A stretch of 64,000 nt of DNA. Source: Gemmataceae bacterium. GTDB taxonomy: Bacteria; Planctomycetota; Planctomycetia; Gemmatales; Gemmataceae. The notes beneath the pieces were generated by a model that was not told the origin of the DNA, searched no databases, and saw only the letters and a list, made by a program, of their open reading frames with translations. Shown one piece after another: positions 53,939-63,344 of the stretch. The stretch covers positions 1,949,369 through 2,013,368 of the forward strand of contig LR594585.1 of NCBI GenBank assembly GCA_901538445.1. Direction: 5' to 3'. Numbering within the stretch: the first letter of the stretch is position 1; each line of letters opens with the position of its first letter. Both the position numbers and the translations under genes were made by a program.

Positions 53939-54814
53939 ATGCCGTCTCGTCGCGCCGTCGCGCTCATCGTCGTGCTGTGGGTCGCCGTCACGGGGTACGT
54001 CGCGTACCGCGACGTGTGGCCGGTGCTGTTCGCCGCCGGGCCGCCGCCGGTCGCCATCGACCTCGCCGACGAGGCCGCCCAGAACGTCCCCACGCGGTGG
54101 ACGATAACCTGGAACGGCAAGCCGGCCGGCAAGCTCACCACCAGTCTGAAGTACCTCGACGCCGACGACACGTTCCGCTTCACCAACGAGTTCCGCAACG
54201 TCCGCGTCGAACTTCTCGGCGCGACGGTCGTGGTGCCCGAGTTGCGGAACGTCACCCGCATCACCCGCGCCGGCGACCTCCGCGAGCAGTCCGCCGACGG
54301 GAAGCTCGAACTCCTCCTCAATAACGCCCCGATCGCTTCCGCGACCGCGAAGGTCGCCGGCACGGTCGAGAACGGGCAACTGGTCGCGGCGTGCGAGATC
54401 ACGTCGCCGTTCGGGAACGTGAGCAAGGCGCTCGACCCGGTCCCGGTGCCGCGCGGCCAGCCGCTGAACCCACTGCAACCGGTGAACCGCGTCACCAACG
54501 TCCGACCCGGCCGCCGGTGGGTGGTCAGCGAGAGCGACCCGCTCGGCGAGGCGGTGGCGGCGTTCGTTCGCGCCCAGGCCGCGCAGTACGGCCTCAAGGT
54601 GCCCGAGGAGAAGCGTGAGCCGCTGCTCGCCGAGGTGCTGACCGACCCACAGACCATCGACTGGCGCGGCCACGAGAGTCCGTGCTGCGTGATCGAGTAC
54701 CGCCGCGGGCCGGACGTGGCGGCGCGGACCCACCTCCGCACCGCCGACGGGAAGGTGTTGCGGCAAGAAGCGTTCAACAAGGGCGAGACGCTCCGCATCG
54801 AGCGCGACGAGTAA
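53939..54814 (+). CDS. Single-span membrane protein of unknown function
   Basis: A 291-residue protein with one N-terminal helix (AVALIVVLWVAVTGYVAYRDV) and a beta-rich extracytoplasmic region (about 45-285). No family was recognised. The gene sits 102 bp before an ABC ATPase/permease pair on the same strand and could work with it as a periplasmic partner, though a family B palindrome separates them. The ATG at 53939 was preferred over one 13 codons upstream because the helix begins immediately after it. Confidence 0.75.
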   Translation: MPSRRAVALIVVLWVAVTGYVAYRDVWPVLFAAGPPPVAIDLADEAAQNVPTRWTITWNGKPAGKLTTSLKYLDADDTFRFTNEFRNVRVELLGATVVVPELRNVTRITRAGDLREQSADGKLELLLNNAPIASATAKVAGTVENGQLVAACEITSPFGNVSKALDPVPVPRGQPLNPLQPVNRVTNVRPGRRWVVSESDPLGEAVAAFVRAQAAQYGLKVPEEKREPLLAEVLTDPQTIDWRGHESPCCVIEYRRGPDVAARTHLRTADGKVLRQEAFNKGETLRIERDE

Positions 54815-54826
54815 CGCTTGAATACA

Positions 54827-54890
54827 GTGGGGCAGGCATTCTTGCCTGCCTCCGGTCGCGGTTGGAGGCAGGCAAGAATGCCTGCCCCAC
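54827..54890. repeat. Palindromic element, family B copy 2
   Basis: Perfect 27-bp arms (54827-54853 and 54864-54890) and a 10-base loop, 26 bp before the next start codon. It could form a strong hairpin in the leader of the ABC ATPase mRNA. Confidence 0.95.
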
Positions 54891-54916
54891 CAGGATCAGA
54901 AACCCGGTTCCCACTC

Positions 54917-55663
54917 ATGATCGACATCACCGGCGTCACGAAGTCCTACGGGCCGAAGGTGGCCGTCCGCGACCTCACGTTGCAGGTGCCCGCGGGCGAG
55001 CTGTTCGCGTTCCTCGGCCCGAACGGGGCGGGGAAGACGACCACCATCAAGATGCTGTGCGGGCTGCTGTTCCCGACGACCGGCACCGTCCGCGTCGGCG
55101 GCTTCGACCTCCGCACCCACGGCGACCAGGCCCGCGCGCTGGTGAGCTACGTCCCGGACCAGCCGTTCCTCTACGAGAAGCTCACCGGCCGCGAGTTCCT
55201 CCAGTTCACCGCCGACCTGTACGCGATGCCCCGCGACCGGGCCGCCGCGAAGATCGACGAGGTGATCGGCCTGTTCCACCTCGACGAGTTCGTCGACGAC
55301 CTCACCGAGCGGTACTCGCACGGCATGCGGCAGCGCACGGTGTTCGCAGCGGCGCTGGTCCACGAGCCGAAGTTGCTGATCGCCGACGAGCCGACGGTCG
55401 GCCTCGACCCGAAGAGCATCCGCGAGCTGAAGACGCTGCTCCGCAAGCTCGCCGACTCCGGCACCACGGTGTTCCTGAGCACGCACACGCTCGACATCGC
55501 CCAGGAACTCGCCGACCGCATCGGCATCATCGACCGCGGGCAACTGCTCGGCTGCGGCACGCTCACCGACCTGCGGAAGCGGGCCGCAATGGACGGCAAC
55601 CTCGAAGACCTGTTCCTGGCGATCACCAAGGAAGAAGCCGCCGAGGCCGCGGTGGTGTCGTAA
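54917..55663 (+). CDS. ABC-2 type transporter ATPase
   Basis: A 248-residue ATPase with Walker A (GPNGAGKTT), a Q-loop (YVPDQPFLYEKLTG), signature YSHGMRQR, Walker B (LLIADEPT) and a switch His (STHTLD). It pairs with the permease at 55926-57644. The signature is the SHGM variant common in CcmA-like and ABC-2 exporters. The ATG at 54917 begins the fold directly. Confidence 0.92.
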   Translation: MIDITGVTKSYGPKVAVRDLTLQVPAGELFAFLGPNGAGKTTTIKMLCGLLFPTTGTVRVGGFDLRTHGDQARALVSYVPDQPFLYEKLTGREFLQFTADLYAMPRDRAAAKIDEVIGLFHLDEFVDDLTERYSHGMRQRTVFAAALVHEPKLLIADEPTVGLDPKSIRELKTLLRKLADSGTTVFLSTHTLDIAQELADRIGIIDRGQLLGCGTLTDLRKRAAMDGNLEDLFLAITKEEAAEAAVVS

Positions 55664-55707
55664 GGCGTGGCGCGTGGCGAGCCGCGGGGGCGGAGGCTGA
55701 GGATTTT

Positions 55708-55782
55708 GGCGAGCGGGGGACGTGAGTCCCCCGGTGAACGAGGATCGCGGTTCTACCGGGGGACTCACGTCCCCCGCTCGCC
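55708..55782. repeat. Palindromic element, family A copy 4
   Basis: Perfect 28-bp arms (55708-55735 and 55755-55782). The loop is very like that of copy 2 (both end GCGGTTCT), so the loop is part of the repeated unit. Confidence 0.95.
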
Positions 55783-55831
55783 CGGACAACCGAAATCACA
55801 AAGCGCACGCGGTCAGTGAGTGATGCCTTTC

Positions 55832-55898
55832 GAGCCACGGGGTTCACCCCCGTGGTGCTTTGAGACGCCGGACACCACGGGGGTGAACCCCGTGGCTC
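55832..55898. repeat. Palindromic element, family C copy 2
   Basis: Perfect 26-bp arms (55832-55857 and 55873-55898), core GAGCCACGGGGTTCACCCCC. Together with the family A element it fills the spacer between the ATPase and permease genes. Confidence 0.95.
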
Positions 55899-55925
55899 AG
55901 CAGAACGCAGAACGCGAGCAACGCC

Positions 55926-57644
55926 ATGTCTTCCGCCACCCTCACACCACCGCCCGAGCAGGCCGCGACGTTCCGGCGGCTCCGCACGCGGCTGGCCCGC
56001 AACGGGCTGTGGGTCGCGCTGGAGCACAGCCGCACCCGCGTCGTGACGATGCTCGGCACCAGCGCGTTCGTGTTCGGGTTCACGTTCGCCGTCGGGCTGT
56101 ACCTGTTCAACCTGCTCGCCAAGGCCAACATCCCGTTCAAGGGGGCGATCGTCGAGGGGCTGTTCGACCTGATGTTCTTCACCCTCGGCACGATGCTCGT
56201 GTTCTCGACCGGGCTCATCCTGTACGCGAGCCTGTTCACCAGCCCCGAGGCCCGGTACCTGCTGTGCTCCCCCGCGCGGGCCGACCGGATCTTCGCCACC
56301 AAGTTCCAGGCCGCCGTCGCGTTCAGCTCGTGGGGGTTCGTCGTCCTCGGCATCCCCGTGTTCCTCGCCTACGGGTACGTCACCGGCGTCCCGTGGTTCT
56401 TCTTCGCGCTGCTCCCGCCGTACCTCCTCGGGTACGTCCTGCTGCCGGGGTCGGTGTCGGCGATCCTGTGCCTGCTGCTCGTGCGGTACGTGCCGCGGAA
56501 CCGCAAGCAGTTCTTCGCGGTGCTCGGCGTCGTCGCGGTGGCGGTCGCCGGGGTGTGGGTGTACAAGGTCGGCATTGGGCTGAAGAAGTCCGCGGCGACC
56601 GGCGGCCGCGAGCTCGACGACCTCATCGGCCAGTTCGACCTGTTCCGCAGCGGGCTCGCGCCGAGCCACTGGATGACCCGCGGGGTGATGGCCGCGGCCC
56701 GCAACGACCTCACGGGCGCGCTCGTCCCGCTCGCGCAGGTGTGGAGCAACGGGCTGCTCCTCTACGTGGTCGCGGCGTGGACCGCGAAGCGGGTGTACCG
56801 CACCGCCTACGACCGCACCGCCGGCGGCGGCCGCGGGAAGAAGGTGTACGGCGCGAGCTGGCTCGACCGCGTCATGGGCGGGCTCGTGTTCTACCTGAGC
56901 CCGCAGACCCGCACCCTCGTTTTGAAGGACTTCCGCACGTTCCGCCGCGACCCGACCCAGTGGGCCGTGCTCATCATCTTCGGCCTGCTCATGATGATCG
57001 GGGCGACGAACATGCGGCAGACGTACACCGCCGGCCTCGCGACGATGGACCGGTACGCCGTGAGCCTCATGAACCTGTCGGGAACGGCCGTGCTGCTGTG
57101 CGCCGGGCTGAGCCGGTTCGTGTTCCCGCTCATCAGCCTGGAGGGGCGGAAGTTCTGGATCCTCGGGCTCACGCCGGTGAGCCGCGACCAGTTGCTCTGG
57201 GGGAAGTTCGTGTTCGCCGCGACCGGCGCACTCGTGGTCGGTGAGGTGCTGGTTCTGCTCAGCGACGCGGTGATCGGCCTGCCGGCCGAGGGGGTCGCGC
57301 TGCACGCCGCGGTGATGGCGGTCGTGGCCGTCGGGCTCAGCGGGCTGAACGTCGGGCTCGGGGCGTACCTGCCGAACTTCCGCGAGACTGACCCGTCGAA
57401 GATCGTGGTCGGGTTCGGCGGCACGGTGAACATGGTCGCCGGCCTCGGGTTCATCGTCCTGGTGATCGGCGCGATGGCGGTGCCGCTGCACACGGCGCAA
57501 CTCGCGCGGGCCGCGGCCGGCGGCGAGAAGGCGATCAGCCCGTGGGTGTACGCCGGGGTGCCGGTGGGGTTGCTGGCCGGGGCGGCGGCCGTAATCCTAC
57601 CCCTGCGGGCCGGCGCGCGGTCCCTGCGGGCGATGGAGTTCTGA
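55926..57644 (+). CDS. Large ABC exporter permease
   Basis: A 572-residue membrane protein with about twelve helices in two similar halves (start near 40-200; second half 325-560). Words such as LLCSPARADRIFATKF and KDFRTFRRDPTQW resemble a class of putative ABC exporters with a duplicated ABC-2 fold. It works presumably with the ATPase upstream, from which it is separated by 262 bp filled with two palindromes. The cargo is unknown. Confidence 0.85.
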   Translation: MSSATLTPPPEQAATFRRLRTRLARNGLWVALEHSRTRVVTMLGTSAFVFGFTFAVGLYLFNLLAKANIPFKGAIVEGLFDLMFFTLGTMLVFSTGLILYASLFTSPEARYLLCSPARADRIFATKFQAAVAFSSWGFVVLGIPVFLAYGYVTGVPWFFFALLPPYLLGYVLLPGSVSAILCLLLVRYVPRNRKQFFAVLGVVAVAVAGVWVYKVGIGLKKSAATGGRELDDLIGQFDLFRSGLAPSHWMTRGVMAAARNDLTGALVPLAQVWSNGLLLYVVAAWTAKRVYRTAYDRTAGGGRGKKVYGASWLDRVMGGLVFYLSPQTRTLVLKDFRTFRRDPTQWAVLIIFGLLMMIGATNMRQTYTAGLATMDRYAVSLMNLSGTAVLLCAGLSRFVFPLISLEGRKFWILGLTPVSRDQLLWGKFVFAATGALVVGEVLVLLSDAVIGLPAEGVALHAAVMAVVAVGLSGLNVGLGAYLPNFRETDPSKIVVGFGGTVNMVAGLGFIVLVIGAMAVPLHTAQLARAAAGGEKAISPWVYAGVPVGLLAGAAAVILPLRAGARSLRAMEF

Positions 57645-57662
57645 ACCGTTCGGAGGCGAGCC

Positions 57663-58256
57663 GTGGCCGACGAGAAGGTCGAGGTGGACGCGGACGGGTG
57701 GGGCGAGCGGGACGACCGGAACGACTGGGCGGCCCCGTTGCCGCCGCCCCCGCCGCCCCCGCCGGCGCGGCGGCGGTCGCACCTGTTCCTCGTCGCCGGG
57801 CTGCTGCTGTTCACCGCACTCATGGCGACCCTCGTGCTGCGGCGGGCCAACATGGACCAGGAGCGGGCCGAGGAGGAGGCCGAAGCGGCCCTGGACGGCC
57901 GCGCCCGGCAGGCGAACGCGAAGGCGCGAGCGGCGCGGCCCAAAACGAACCCCGCACCGGACCCCGGCCCGAAGCTCGACCCGGCCGAGGCTGAGCGGCT
58001 CATGGCCGCCGACGCCGCCGCGCTGAACCGGCTCGGCCTGTACCGGCTCGAAAGCACCGACGACACCGACGGGGCCGTCGCCGCGCTCCAGGAGGCGGCG
58101 AAGCTCGACCCGCGGTACGTGGCGAACCTGGACCGCGCCCTCCGCCGGAAGGCCGAAGTCGCGATGAAGGAACAGGCCGAGCGCGACCGCGTCTCGGCCG
58201 CGGCGGCCGTCGGTGGCGGCCCCGCGATCGCCGTGCTCCCCGGACCGGGAATGTGA
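57663..58256 (+). CDS. Single-span protein with a Pro tract
   Basis: A 197-residue protein beginning at GTG 57663. It has an acidic start, eight consecutive Pro residues, one helix (HLFLVAGLLLFTALMATLV, about 40-58), then a charged helical region and a TPR-like stretch (DGAVAALQEAAKLDPRY). It starts 18 bp after the permease and is likely co-transcribed. No family was recognised. Confidence 0.7.
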   Translation: MADEKVEVDADGWGERDDRNDWAAPLPPPPPPPPARRRSHLFLVAGLLLFTALMATLVLRRANMDQERAEEEAEAALDGRARQANAKARAARPKTNPAPDPGPKLDPAEAERLMAADAAALNRLGLYRLESTDDTDGAVAALQEAAKLDPRYVANLDRALRRKAEVAMKEQAERDRVSAAAAVGGGPAIAVLPGPGM

Positions 58257-58349
58257 AGTTTCGGTGAAGGGGTACGGGGCACCGGTGCCTTGGGGTGCGG
58301 TTCGGTTACCCTGATGGCGTCGGCCCCGCCCGCCTCCCCGGACCCCCGT

Positions 58350-59750
58350 ATGACCTTCTGGCACGCCCTCTCCGCGCTCGATGCCGGGCCGCTCGTGTTC
58401 CTCTTCTTTGCCCTGCTGACCGCGTTCGCGTTCGAGTTCATCAACGGGTTCCACGACACGGCCAACGCCGTGACCACCGTGATCTACACCCGGAGCATGC
58501 CGGCGACCCCGGCGGTGCTGTTCTCCGGGTTCATGAACTTCCTCGGCGTGCTCCTCGGCGGCACCGCCGTCGCGTTCGGCATCGTGAACCTGCTCCCGGT
58601 CGATCTGCTCGTCGGCGGGCGGTCCGGGGCGGCGCTCGTCATGGTGATGGCGCTGCTCCTGGCCGGCGTCACCTGGAACCTCGGGACGTGGTACCTCGGG
58701 CTGCCGGTGAGCAGCTCGCACACGCTCATCGGGTCGATCCTCGGCGTCGGGATCGCGAACAGCCTGTGGAACGGGGCCGGGCTCACCGGCGTGAACTGGC
58801 GGGAGTGCGAGAAGGTCGGGCTCGCGCTGCTGCTGTCGCCGCTGCTCGGGTTCGTGCTCTCGGCGGTCCTGCTGCTGGCGCTGAAGGTCGCGTTCCGGTC
58901 GCCGCGGCTGTACTCTCCCCCGCAGGGCGACGACCGGCCGCCCGGCGCGATCCGGGCGGTGCTGATCGCGACGTGCGGGGGCGTGAGCTTCGCGCACGGG
59001 TCGAACGACGGGCAGAAGGGCATGGGCCTGGTGCTGCTCGTGCTGATCGGGTTCTTCCCGCTGCACTACGCCCTGACGGTGAACGAGCCCGAGTCGGCCC
59101 CCGCACTGTACGCGGCCGCGGGCGACCTGCGGGCCGACTACGCTCGCGCCGGCGTGCCGGTGCCCAAGGCGGTCCACGACGCGCTCGGGGTGATCGAGGG
59201 GGAGTTGAACGGCAAGGCGTCGTTCGAGGAGTTGCCGCGGGACAAGGACACCCGGTGGGAGGTGCGGCAGGCGGTCATGGCCGTCGCCCGCGAGCTGAAG
59301 AAGGCCGAGGCCGACGACTCGCTGCCGGCCGAGTTCCGCAAGGCGGCCGGCGAGTTCCGCAAGGCGCGGTTCCTGCCCGCCGTCGAGTACGTCCCGCTGT
59401 GGGTCGTGATCGGCACGGCGCTGGCGCTGGGGATCGGCACCACCGTGGGGTACAAGCGGATCGTCGAGACGGTCGCGAAGAAGATCGGGAAGTCGCCGCT
59501 GACCTACGGGCAGGGGGTGGTGACGCAGACGGCGACGGCGTCGATCATCGTCGCCGCGTCGCACGCCGGGCTGCCGGTGAGCACGACGCAGGTGCTCAGC
59601 AGCGCCGTGGCCGGGTCGATGGTGGCGAACCGGTCGGGGGTGCAGGGCGGCACGATCGGGAAGATCTTCCTGGCGTGGGTGCTGACGCTCCCGGCGTGCA
59701 TGGCCCTCGCCGCCCTCCTGTTCACCGCCGGCCGCCTGCTGGTGCGGTGA
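58350..59750 (+). CDS. PitA-like phosphate transporter
   Basis: A 466-residue membrane protein of the PiT family with the duplicated signature: FEFINGFHDTANAVTTVIYT at the start and FAHGSNDGQKGMGLVLL in the middle, as in E. coli PitA. Other pairs are LPVSSSHTLIGS and LPVSTTQVLSS. It should import metal-phosphate with protons. A hydrophilic segment of about 120 residues (about 255-345) separates the halves. The ATG at 58350 gives a normal N-terminus; 58314 is an alternative. A second, shorter PiT protein lies at 8757-9710. Confidence 0.92.
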   Translation: MTFWHALSALDAGPLVFLFFALLTAFAFEFINGFHDTANAVTTVIYTRSMPATPAVLFSGFMNFLGVLLGGTAVAFGIVNLLPVDLLVGGRSGAALVMVMALLLAGVTWNLGTWYLGLPVSSSHTLIGSILGVGIANSLWNGAGLTGVNWRECEKVGLALLLSPLLGFVLSAVLLLALKVAFRSPRLYSPPQGDDRPPGAIRAVLIATCGGVSFAHGSNDGQKGMGLVLLVLIGFFPLHYALTVNEPESAPALYAAAGDLRADYARAGVPVPKAVHDALGVIEGELNGKASFEELPRDKDTRWEVRQAVMAVARELKKAEADDSLPAEFRKAAGEFRKARFLPAVEYVPLWVVIGTALALGIGTTVGYKRIVETVAKKIGKSPLTYGQGVVTQTATASIIVAASHAGLPVSTTQVLSSAVAGSMVANRSGVQGGTIGKIFLAWVLTLPACMALAALLFTAGRLLVR

Positions 59751-60152
59751 CCGCGACGAGAGGGCGTGGCATTGAACCTGGGGGCGGACGTCCGCAACCC
59801 CAATCTTCCTTGCCCTCTCCCCTTGCGGGAGAGGGTGGCCGCGCCTCGCGGCCGGGTGAGGGGTCGTGCCCTCACCTCGTCCAACGCCTTCACCCCTCAC
59901 CCGCCGCTCGCAGAGCCTCGCGGCACCCTCTCCCGCAAGGGGAGAGGGCAACAAGCACACCGCCCCACCGCTCCCCGCGACTCGCCACCACGCGCCGCTC
60001 GCCCAACTCCACAGGCGCGTCCCCGGCAAAAGTCCCGTTGATCCCGGGCGCACCCGGTGGTATTGCCGCACCCCCGAATGGATTCGATTTGTCTCGCGGC
60101 CCGAACCGGGCACGGCGAGCGTGTGCCCGGAGGGCGGCCCGTGGTCCGACCG
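59751..60152. other. Intergenic region with family D element
   Basis: No gene in 402 bases except a possible N-terminal extension of the next frame. The element at 59813-59948 is the main content. Confidence 0.65.
59813..59948. repeat. Palindromic element, family D copy 3
   Basis: About 136 bp, ends CCCTCTCCCCTTGCGGGAG and complement, with inner stem GGCCGGGTGAGGGG. Confidence 0.92.
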
Positions 60153-61073
60153 ATGCTACTTGCGTGGCTGGCCGTTGCAGCGGCCGCACAACTCGGGTGC
60201 GCCGGGACGTGGGACACGCTCACGAGCAAGCGGCTCCGGGAGCACCCCGGGCCGACCCTGAAGCACATGATCGTGCCCGAGGACCCGGTCGCGGTGCTCC
60301 TCGCGGACCCGCCCCGCGACCCCGACGAGCGCGCCGCCGCGATGCGCCGCCTCAAGGAGCCGCTCCACAACGGCGGCACCCAGGACACCCAGGACGCGAT
60401 CGTCGGCGTCCTCGAGCGGGCGGCGACCACGGACCCGAGCCCGGTGCTGCGGCTCGAAGCGGTCGGCGCGCTGTCCCGGTTCGAGGACGTCCGCGCCATG
60501 AACGCGCTGATGACCGCGTACCAGAACGCGCACGGCCGCCGGCCCGACGAGCCGGACCCGCTCAAGGCCCCGGACGTGGTGGCGGCCGGTGCGGGCGGCC
60601 CCCCGCAGGCCCGGAAGGCCCCGACCGACCAGTTCGACCTGCGCCGCGGGCCGACCGGGTACCCGCCCGAGTGGGTGTCGGCGATCCGGTGCCGGGCGGC
60701 CGAGGGGCTCGGGCAGACGAACCGGCCCGAGGCGGCCCGGTTCCTGGCGACCATCGCCGGCGGGGCCGGCAGGGACGTCGCCAAGGAGGGCAGCGAGGAC
60801 CGCGACGTGCGGCTCGCGGCGGTCCGCGGGCTGGGCAAGTGCCGGCAGCCGGAGGCGGTCGCCGCGCTCACCGAGGTGCTCGCGGCCGAGGCCCAGAAGA
60901 AGGACACGGCGATGATCGGCCGCACCCACCAGGGGCTTGTTCACCTGACCGGCAAGAAGCTCCCGCCCGACCCGGCCACGTGGAAAGAGGTCGTGCAGGC
61001 CGGCGTGACCATCGCCCCGGAGCCGACGTGGTTCGACACCGCCCTCGAAACCGCGATCTTCTGGGAGAAGTGA
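60153..61073 (+). CDS. Lipoprotein with HEAT-like repeats
   Basis: A 306-residue exported protein. The lipobox is AQLGC (Cys about residue 16). Paired-helix repeats (about 65-135 and 190-260: LRLEAVGALSRF, VRLAAVRGLGKCRQPEAVAALTEVL) are typical HEAT repeats, which bind partner proteins. The partner is unknown. The ATG at 60153 begins the lipoprotein signal; the frame is open further upstream but runs into spacer sequence. Confidence 0.85.
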   Translation: MLLAWLAVAAAAQLGCAGTWDTLTSKRLREHPGPTLKHMIVPEDPVAVLLADPPRDPDERAAAMRRLKEPLHNGGTQDTQDAIVGVLERAATTDPSPVLRLEAVGALSRFEDVRAMNALMTAYQNAHGRRPDEPDPLKAPDVVAAGAGGPPQARKAPTDQFDLRRGPTGYPPEWVSAIRCRAAEGLGQTNRPEAARFLATIAGGAGRDVAKEGSEDRDVRLAAVRGLGKCRQPEAVAALTEVLAAEAQKKDTAMIGRTHQGLVHLTGKKLPPDPATWKEVVQAGVTIAPEPTWFDTALETAIFWEK

Positions 61074-61087
61074 CCCGGTGTTCTTCG

Positions 61088-61218
61088 CCCTCTCCACTTG
61101 CGGGAGAGGGCAGCGAGGCTCTGCGAGCGGGTGAGGGGTATTGCCTGAAGAGATGATAACGCCTTCACCCCTCACCCGGCCGCGAAGCGCGGCCACCCTC
61201 TCCCCTTGCGGGAGAGGG
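61088..61218. repeat. Palindromic element, family D copy 4
   Basis: About 131 bp between convergent genes. The left part is shortened and altered (TCCACTTGCGGG) compared with the other copies, but the right part is intact. Confidence 0.88.
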
Positions 61219-61232
61219 AAGAGGTCCAGGGG

Positions 61233-63344
61233 TCACTTCTTCGGGGCCGGGAGCACGACAACTGTCACCGGCCGCGCCGGGAGCGGGACGAGGGTGTTCG
61301 CCTTCGGGCCGGGCTTCCCGTCCTTCCCGTCCTTGGCGACCGGCACCTGCCCCTGCCCGACGACGACCACCGTGTACTCGCCCGGCCGGGCGTTGGCCTG
61401 CACGTCGAGCGTGACGGTCGCCTCGGTCTTCCCCTCGGCGATGCTCGCAGAACCCAGCTTGATCGGGTTCGGGGTCGCCAGCGGGAGCAGGGTGACGGCC
61501 CCCTTGAAGTCGGGCCACAGCCGCTCGCACTTCACCACGACCTCCGCCTTCTTCCCGGCCTCGACCTCGATCTTCTCCGCCCCCGGCGTGAGCGCGAACG
61601 GGGCTTGCTCGTCCGCGACCGCGACGACCAGCTCGCGGGTCGGTCTGCTCGAGTTCAGGTCGGTGCTGTTCCACACACGGGTGTACGGCCGCACCTCGCG
61701 GGTGATGACTTCGTCGCCGCACTTGGCGGTCGCGATCAGTTTGATCGGCCCGATGAACTCCGGCGCGTCCTTGTCGGCGGTGAGGATCACGACGCCCTTG
61801 GTGTCGTTGTTGATGATTGCGGGCGCGACGCTCAGCCCCTTCGGCAGCCCCTCGGCCGTGATCGTGACCTGCCCGTTGAACCCGCCGGTGTTGTGGACGT
61901 ACACGTCGAGCGGGACCGAGCCGCCCTTGCGCACCGTGGTGCCGCCGGGGCCGGGGTTCTGGTGGTGGATCGCCGCCGGGAAGAAGTCCGGCACCGGCTT
62001 GCGGACGCTGAGCAAGTACTGGTAGCGCGCGCCGCCGCGGCGGTACCGGTCCTGCACCAGCACCCGGTACTTCTTCTTCGCGGCGAGGGTGACGCTGCCG
62101 CTCACGTCGCGGATCAGCGCGTCGAAGGCGTTCGAGCGGATGCCGGTGTCGTCCAGCTCGCCGACGCGGGCGTCCTTCTCGTCGAGCACGACGAGGTACG
62201 GGTCGGCGCGACCGGCGATCCGCTCGCAGTACACGTCGAAGCTGTACGCCCCGCTCTCCGGTGCCTCGAACTCGTACCAGTCGGCGTCCCGCTCCTTGTC
62301 GAACCGCCCGGCGACCACGGCGGGCAGCTCGATTTTCTGCGGCTTCAGCGGGTCGTCGTTCGGCTCCTGCTCCAGTGACACCGGGGTGTCAACGACCAGC
62401 AGCGGCACGCCGCGGTGCTGGAACCCGGTGAGGGTGGCGGTCGCGGCCGTCGGCAGGACGCTGTGGCCGGTCGGGTGCTCGGCGAACCGGTAGCCGCCGC
62501 GCTTCAGCACGTCGGCCGGCACGCTGACGCTCTCGGTGAGCGCGTCGAGCGGCACGTCGGTGACGACCCACGGCGACGGCTTCGCGCCGCTGCCGAGGTT
62601 GCGGCCGAACACGGTGAGTTCCGCTTTCTTGCCGGCCTGCACGGCCCGCGGGAACACGTTCTCGACGTGCGGTTGGTCGGTGATGACGAGCCGGTACGGG
62701 TGGCCGCCGCGGAACGACAGGTCGTTCAACTGCACGAGGTAGTCGCCGTCCTTCGGCGCGACGAACTCCACCAGCGGGTCCTTGCCGGCGTAGTCGCCGT
62801 TGGACGCGAGTTGCCGGCCCTCGGCGTCGGTGAGCGTGAGGTTGGCGTCGAGTTGCGAGTCAAGCCGCTGCGCGAAGCACTCGACCACGACCCGCTGCCC
62901 CTTCTTGGCGACGAACCGGAACACGTCCTCGCGGCCCTGTTTCGACGAGCCGTTGACGGCGCAGTTCACCGGCACCACCTGCGCCGCACTGGCGTCTTTC
63001 GGCGGCGTGTCGGCGACCTCGGTGAGCCCCTTCGACACGGCGAACAGCCGCGGGTTGGAGACGCCGTACTTGCCGACGACGCGGGCGTCGTAGGTGCCGG
63101 GTGGCACGTCGGCCGCGACCGCGACCTTGAACTTGCGGTCCTTGACGTGCGTGGCGGTGACGCCGGGGTGGTCGAAGACGAGCCGCGTGGCCCCGTCGAT
63201 GTCGCCGCCGGCGACCTCCACCTCGAGCGCCGACCCGGCGGCGGCCCCGAGCGGGGTGATGCGGTCGAGCCGCGGCGACGGCAGGTCGGCCCGTGCGACC
63301 GACGAGACCGCGAGCAGGGCAACGAGGGAGGGGAGCAGGCGCAT
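61233..63344 (-). CDS. Secreted protein with PPC domains
   Basis: A 703-residue exported protein with a signal peptide (MRLLPSLVALLAVSSVARAD). Ig-like strands are followed by two pre-peptidase C-terminal (PPC) domains, about 140-225 (DVFRFVAKKGQRVVV...DGDYLVQLND) and about 335-460 (EQEPNDDPLKPQ...DADWYEFEAPESGAYSFDV). Further beta domains make up the rest. No catalytic domain was seen. In planctomycetes such proteins usually neighbour DUF1549/DUF1553 cytochrome-like genes, which are not in the window. Likely a surface adhesion or binding protein. Confidence 0.87.
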   Translation of the reverse strand: MRLLPSLVALLAVSSVARADLPSPRLDRITPLGAAAGSALEVEVAGGDIDGATRLVFDHPGVTATHVKDRKFKVAVAADVPPGTYDARVVGKYGVSNPRLFAVSKGLTEVADTPPKDASAAQVVPVNCAVNGSSKQGREDVFRFVAKKGQRVVVECFAQRLDSQLDANLTLTDAEGRQLASNGDYAGKDPLVEFVAPKDGDYLVQLNDLSFRGGHPYRLVITDQPHVENVFPRAVQAGKKAELTVFGRNLGSGAKPSPWVVTDVPLDALTESVSVPADVLKRGGYRFAEHPTGHSVLPTAATATLTGFQHRGVPLLVVDTPVSLEQEPNDDPLKPQKIELPAVVAGRFDKERDADWYEFEAPESGAYSFDVYCERIAGRADPYLVVLDEKDARVGELDDTGIRSNAFDALIRDVSGSVTLAAKKKYRVLVQDRYRRGGARYQYLLSVRKPVPDFFPAAIHHQNPGPGGTTVRKGGSVPLDVYVHNTGGFNGQVTITAEGLPKGLSVAPAIINNDTKGVVILTADKDAPEFIGPIKLIATAKCGDEVITREVRPYTRVWNSTDLNSSRPTRELVVAVADEQAPFALTPGAEKIEVEAGKKAEVVVKCERLWPDFKGAVTLLPLATPNPIKLGSASIAEGKTEATVTLDVQANARPGEYTVVVVGQGQVPVAKDGKDGKPGPKANTLVPLPARPVTVVVLPAPKK

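Noticed and set aside
54682-55725. Frame overlapping the ABC ATPase ending in ERGT
   Set aside because: Out-of-frame reading of the ATPase plus a family A palindrome; no motif.
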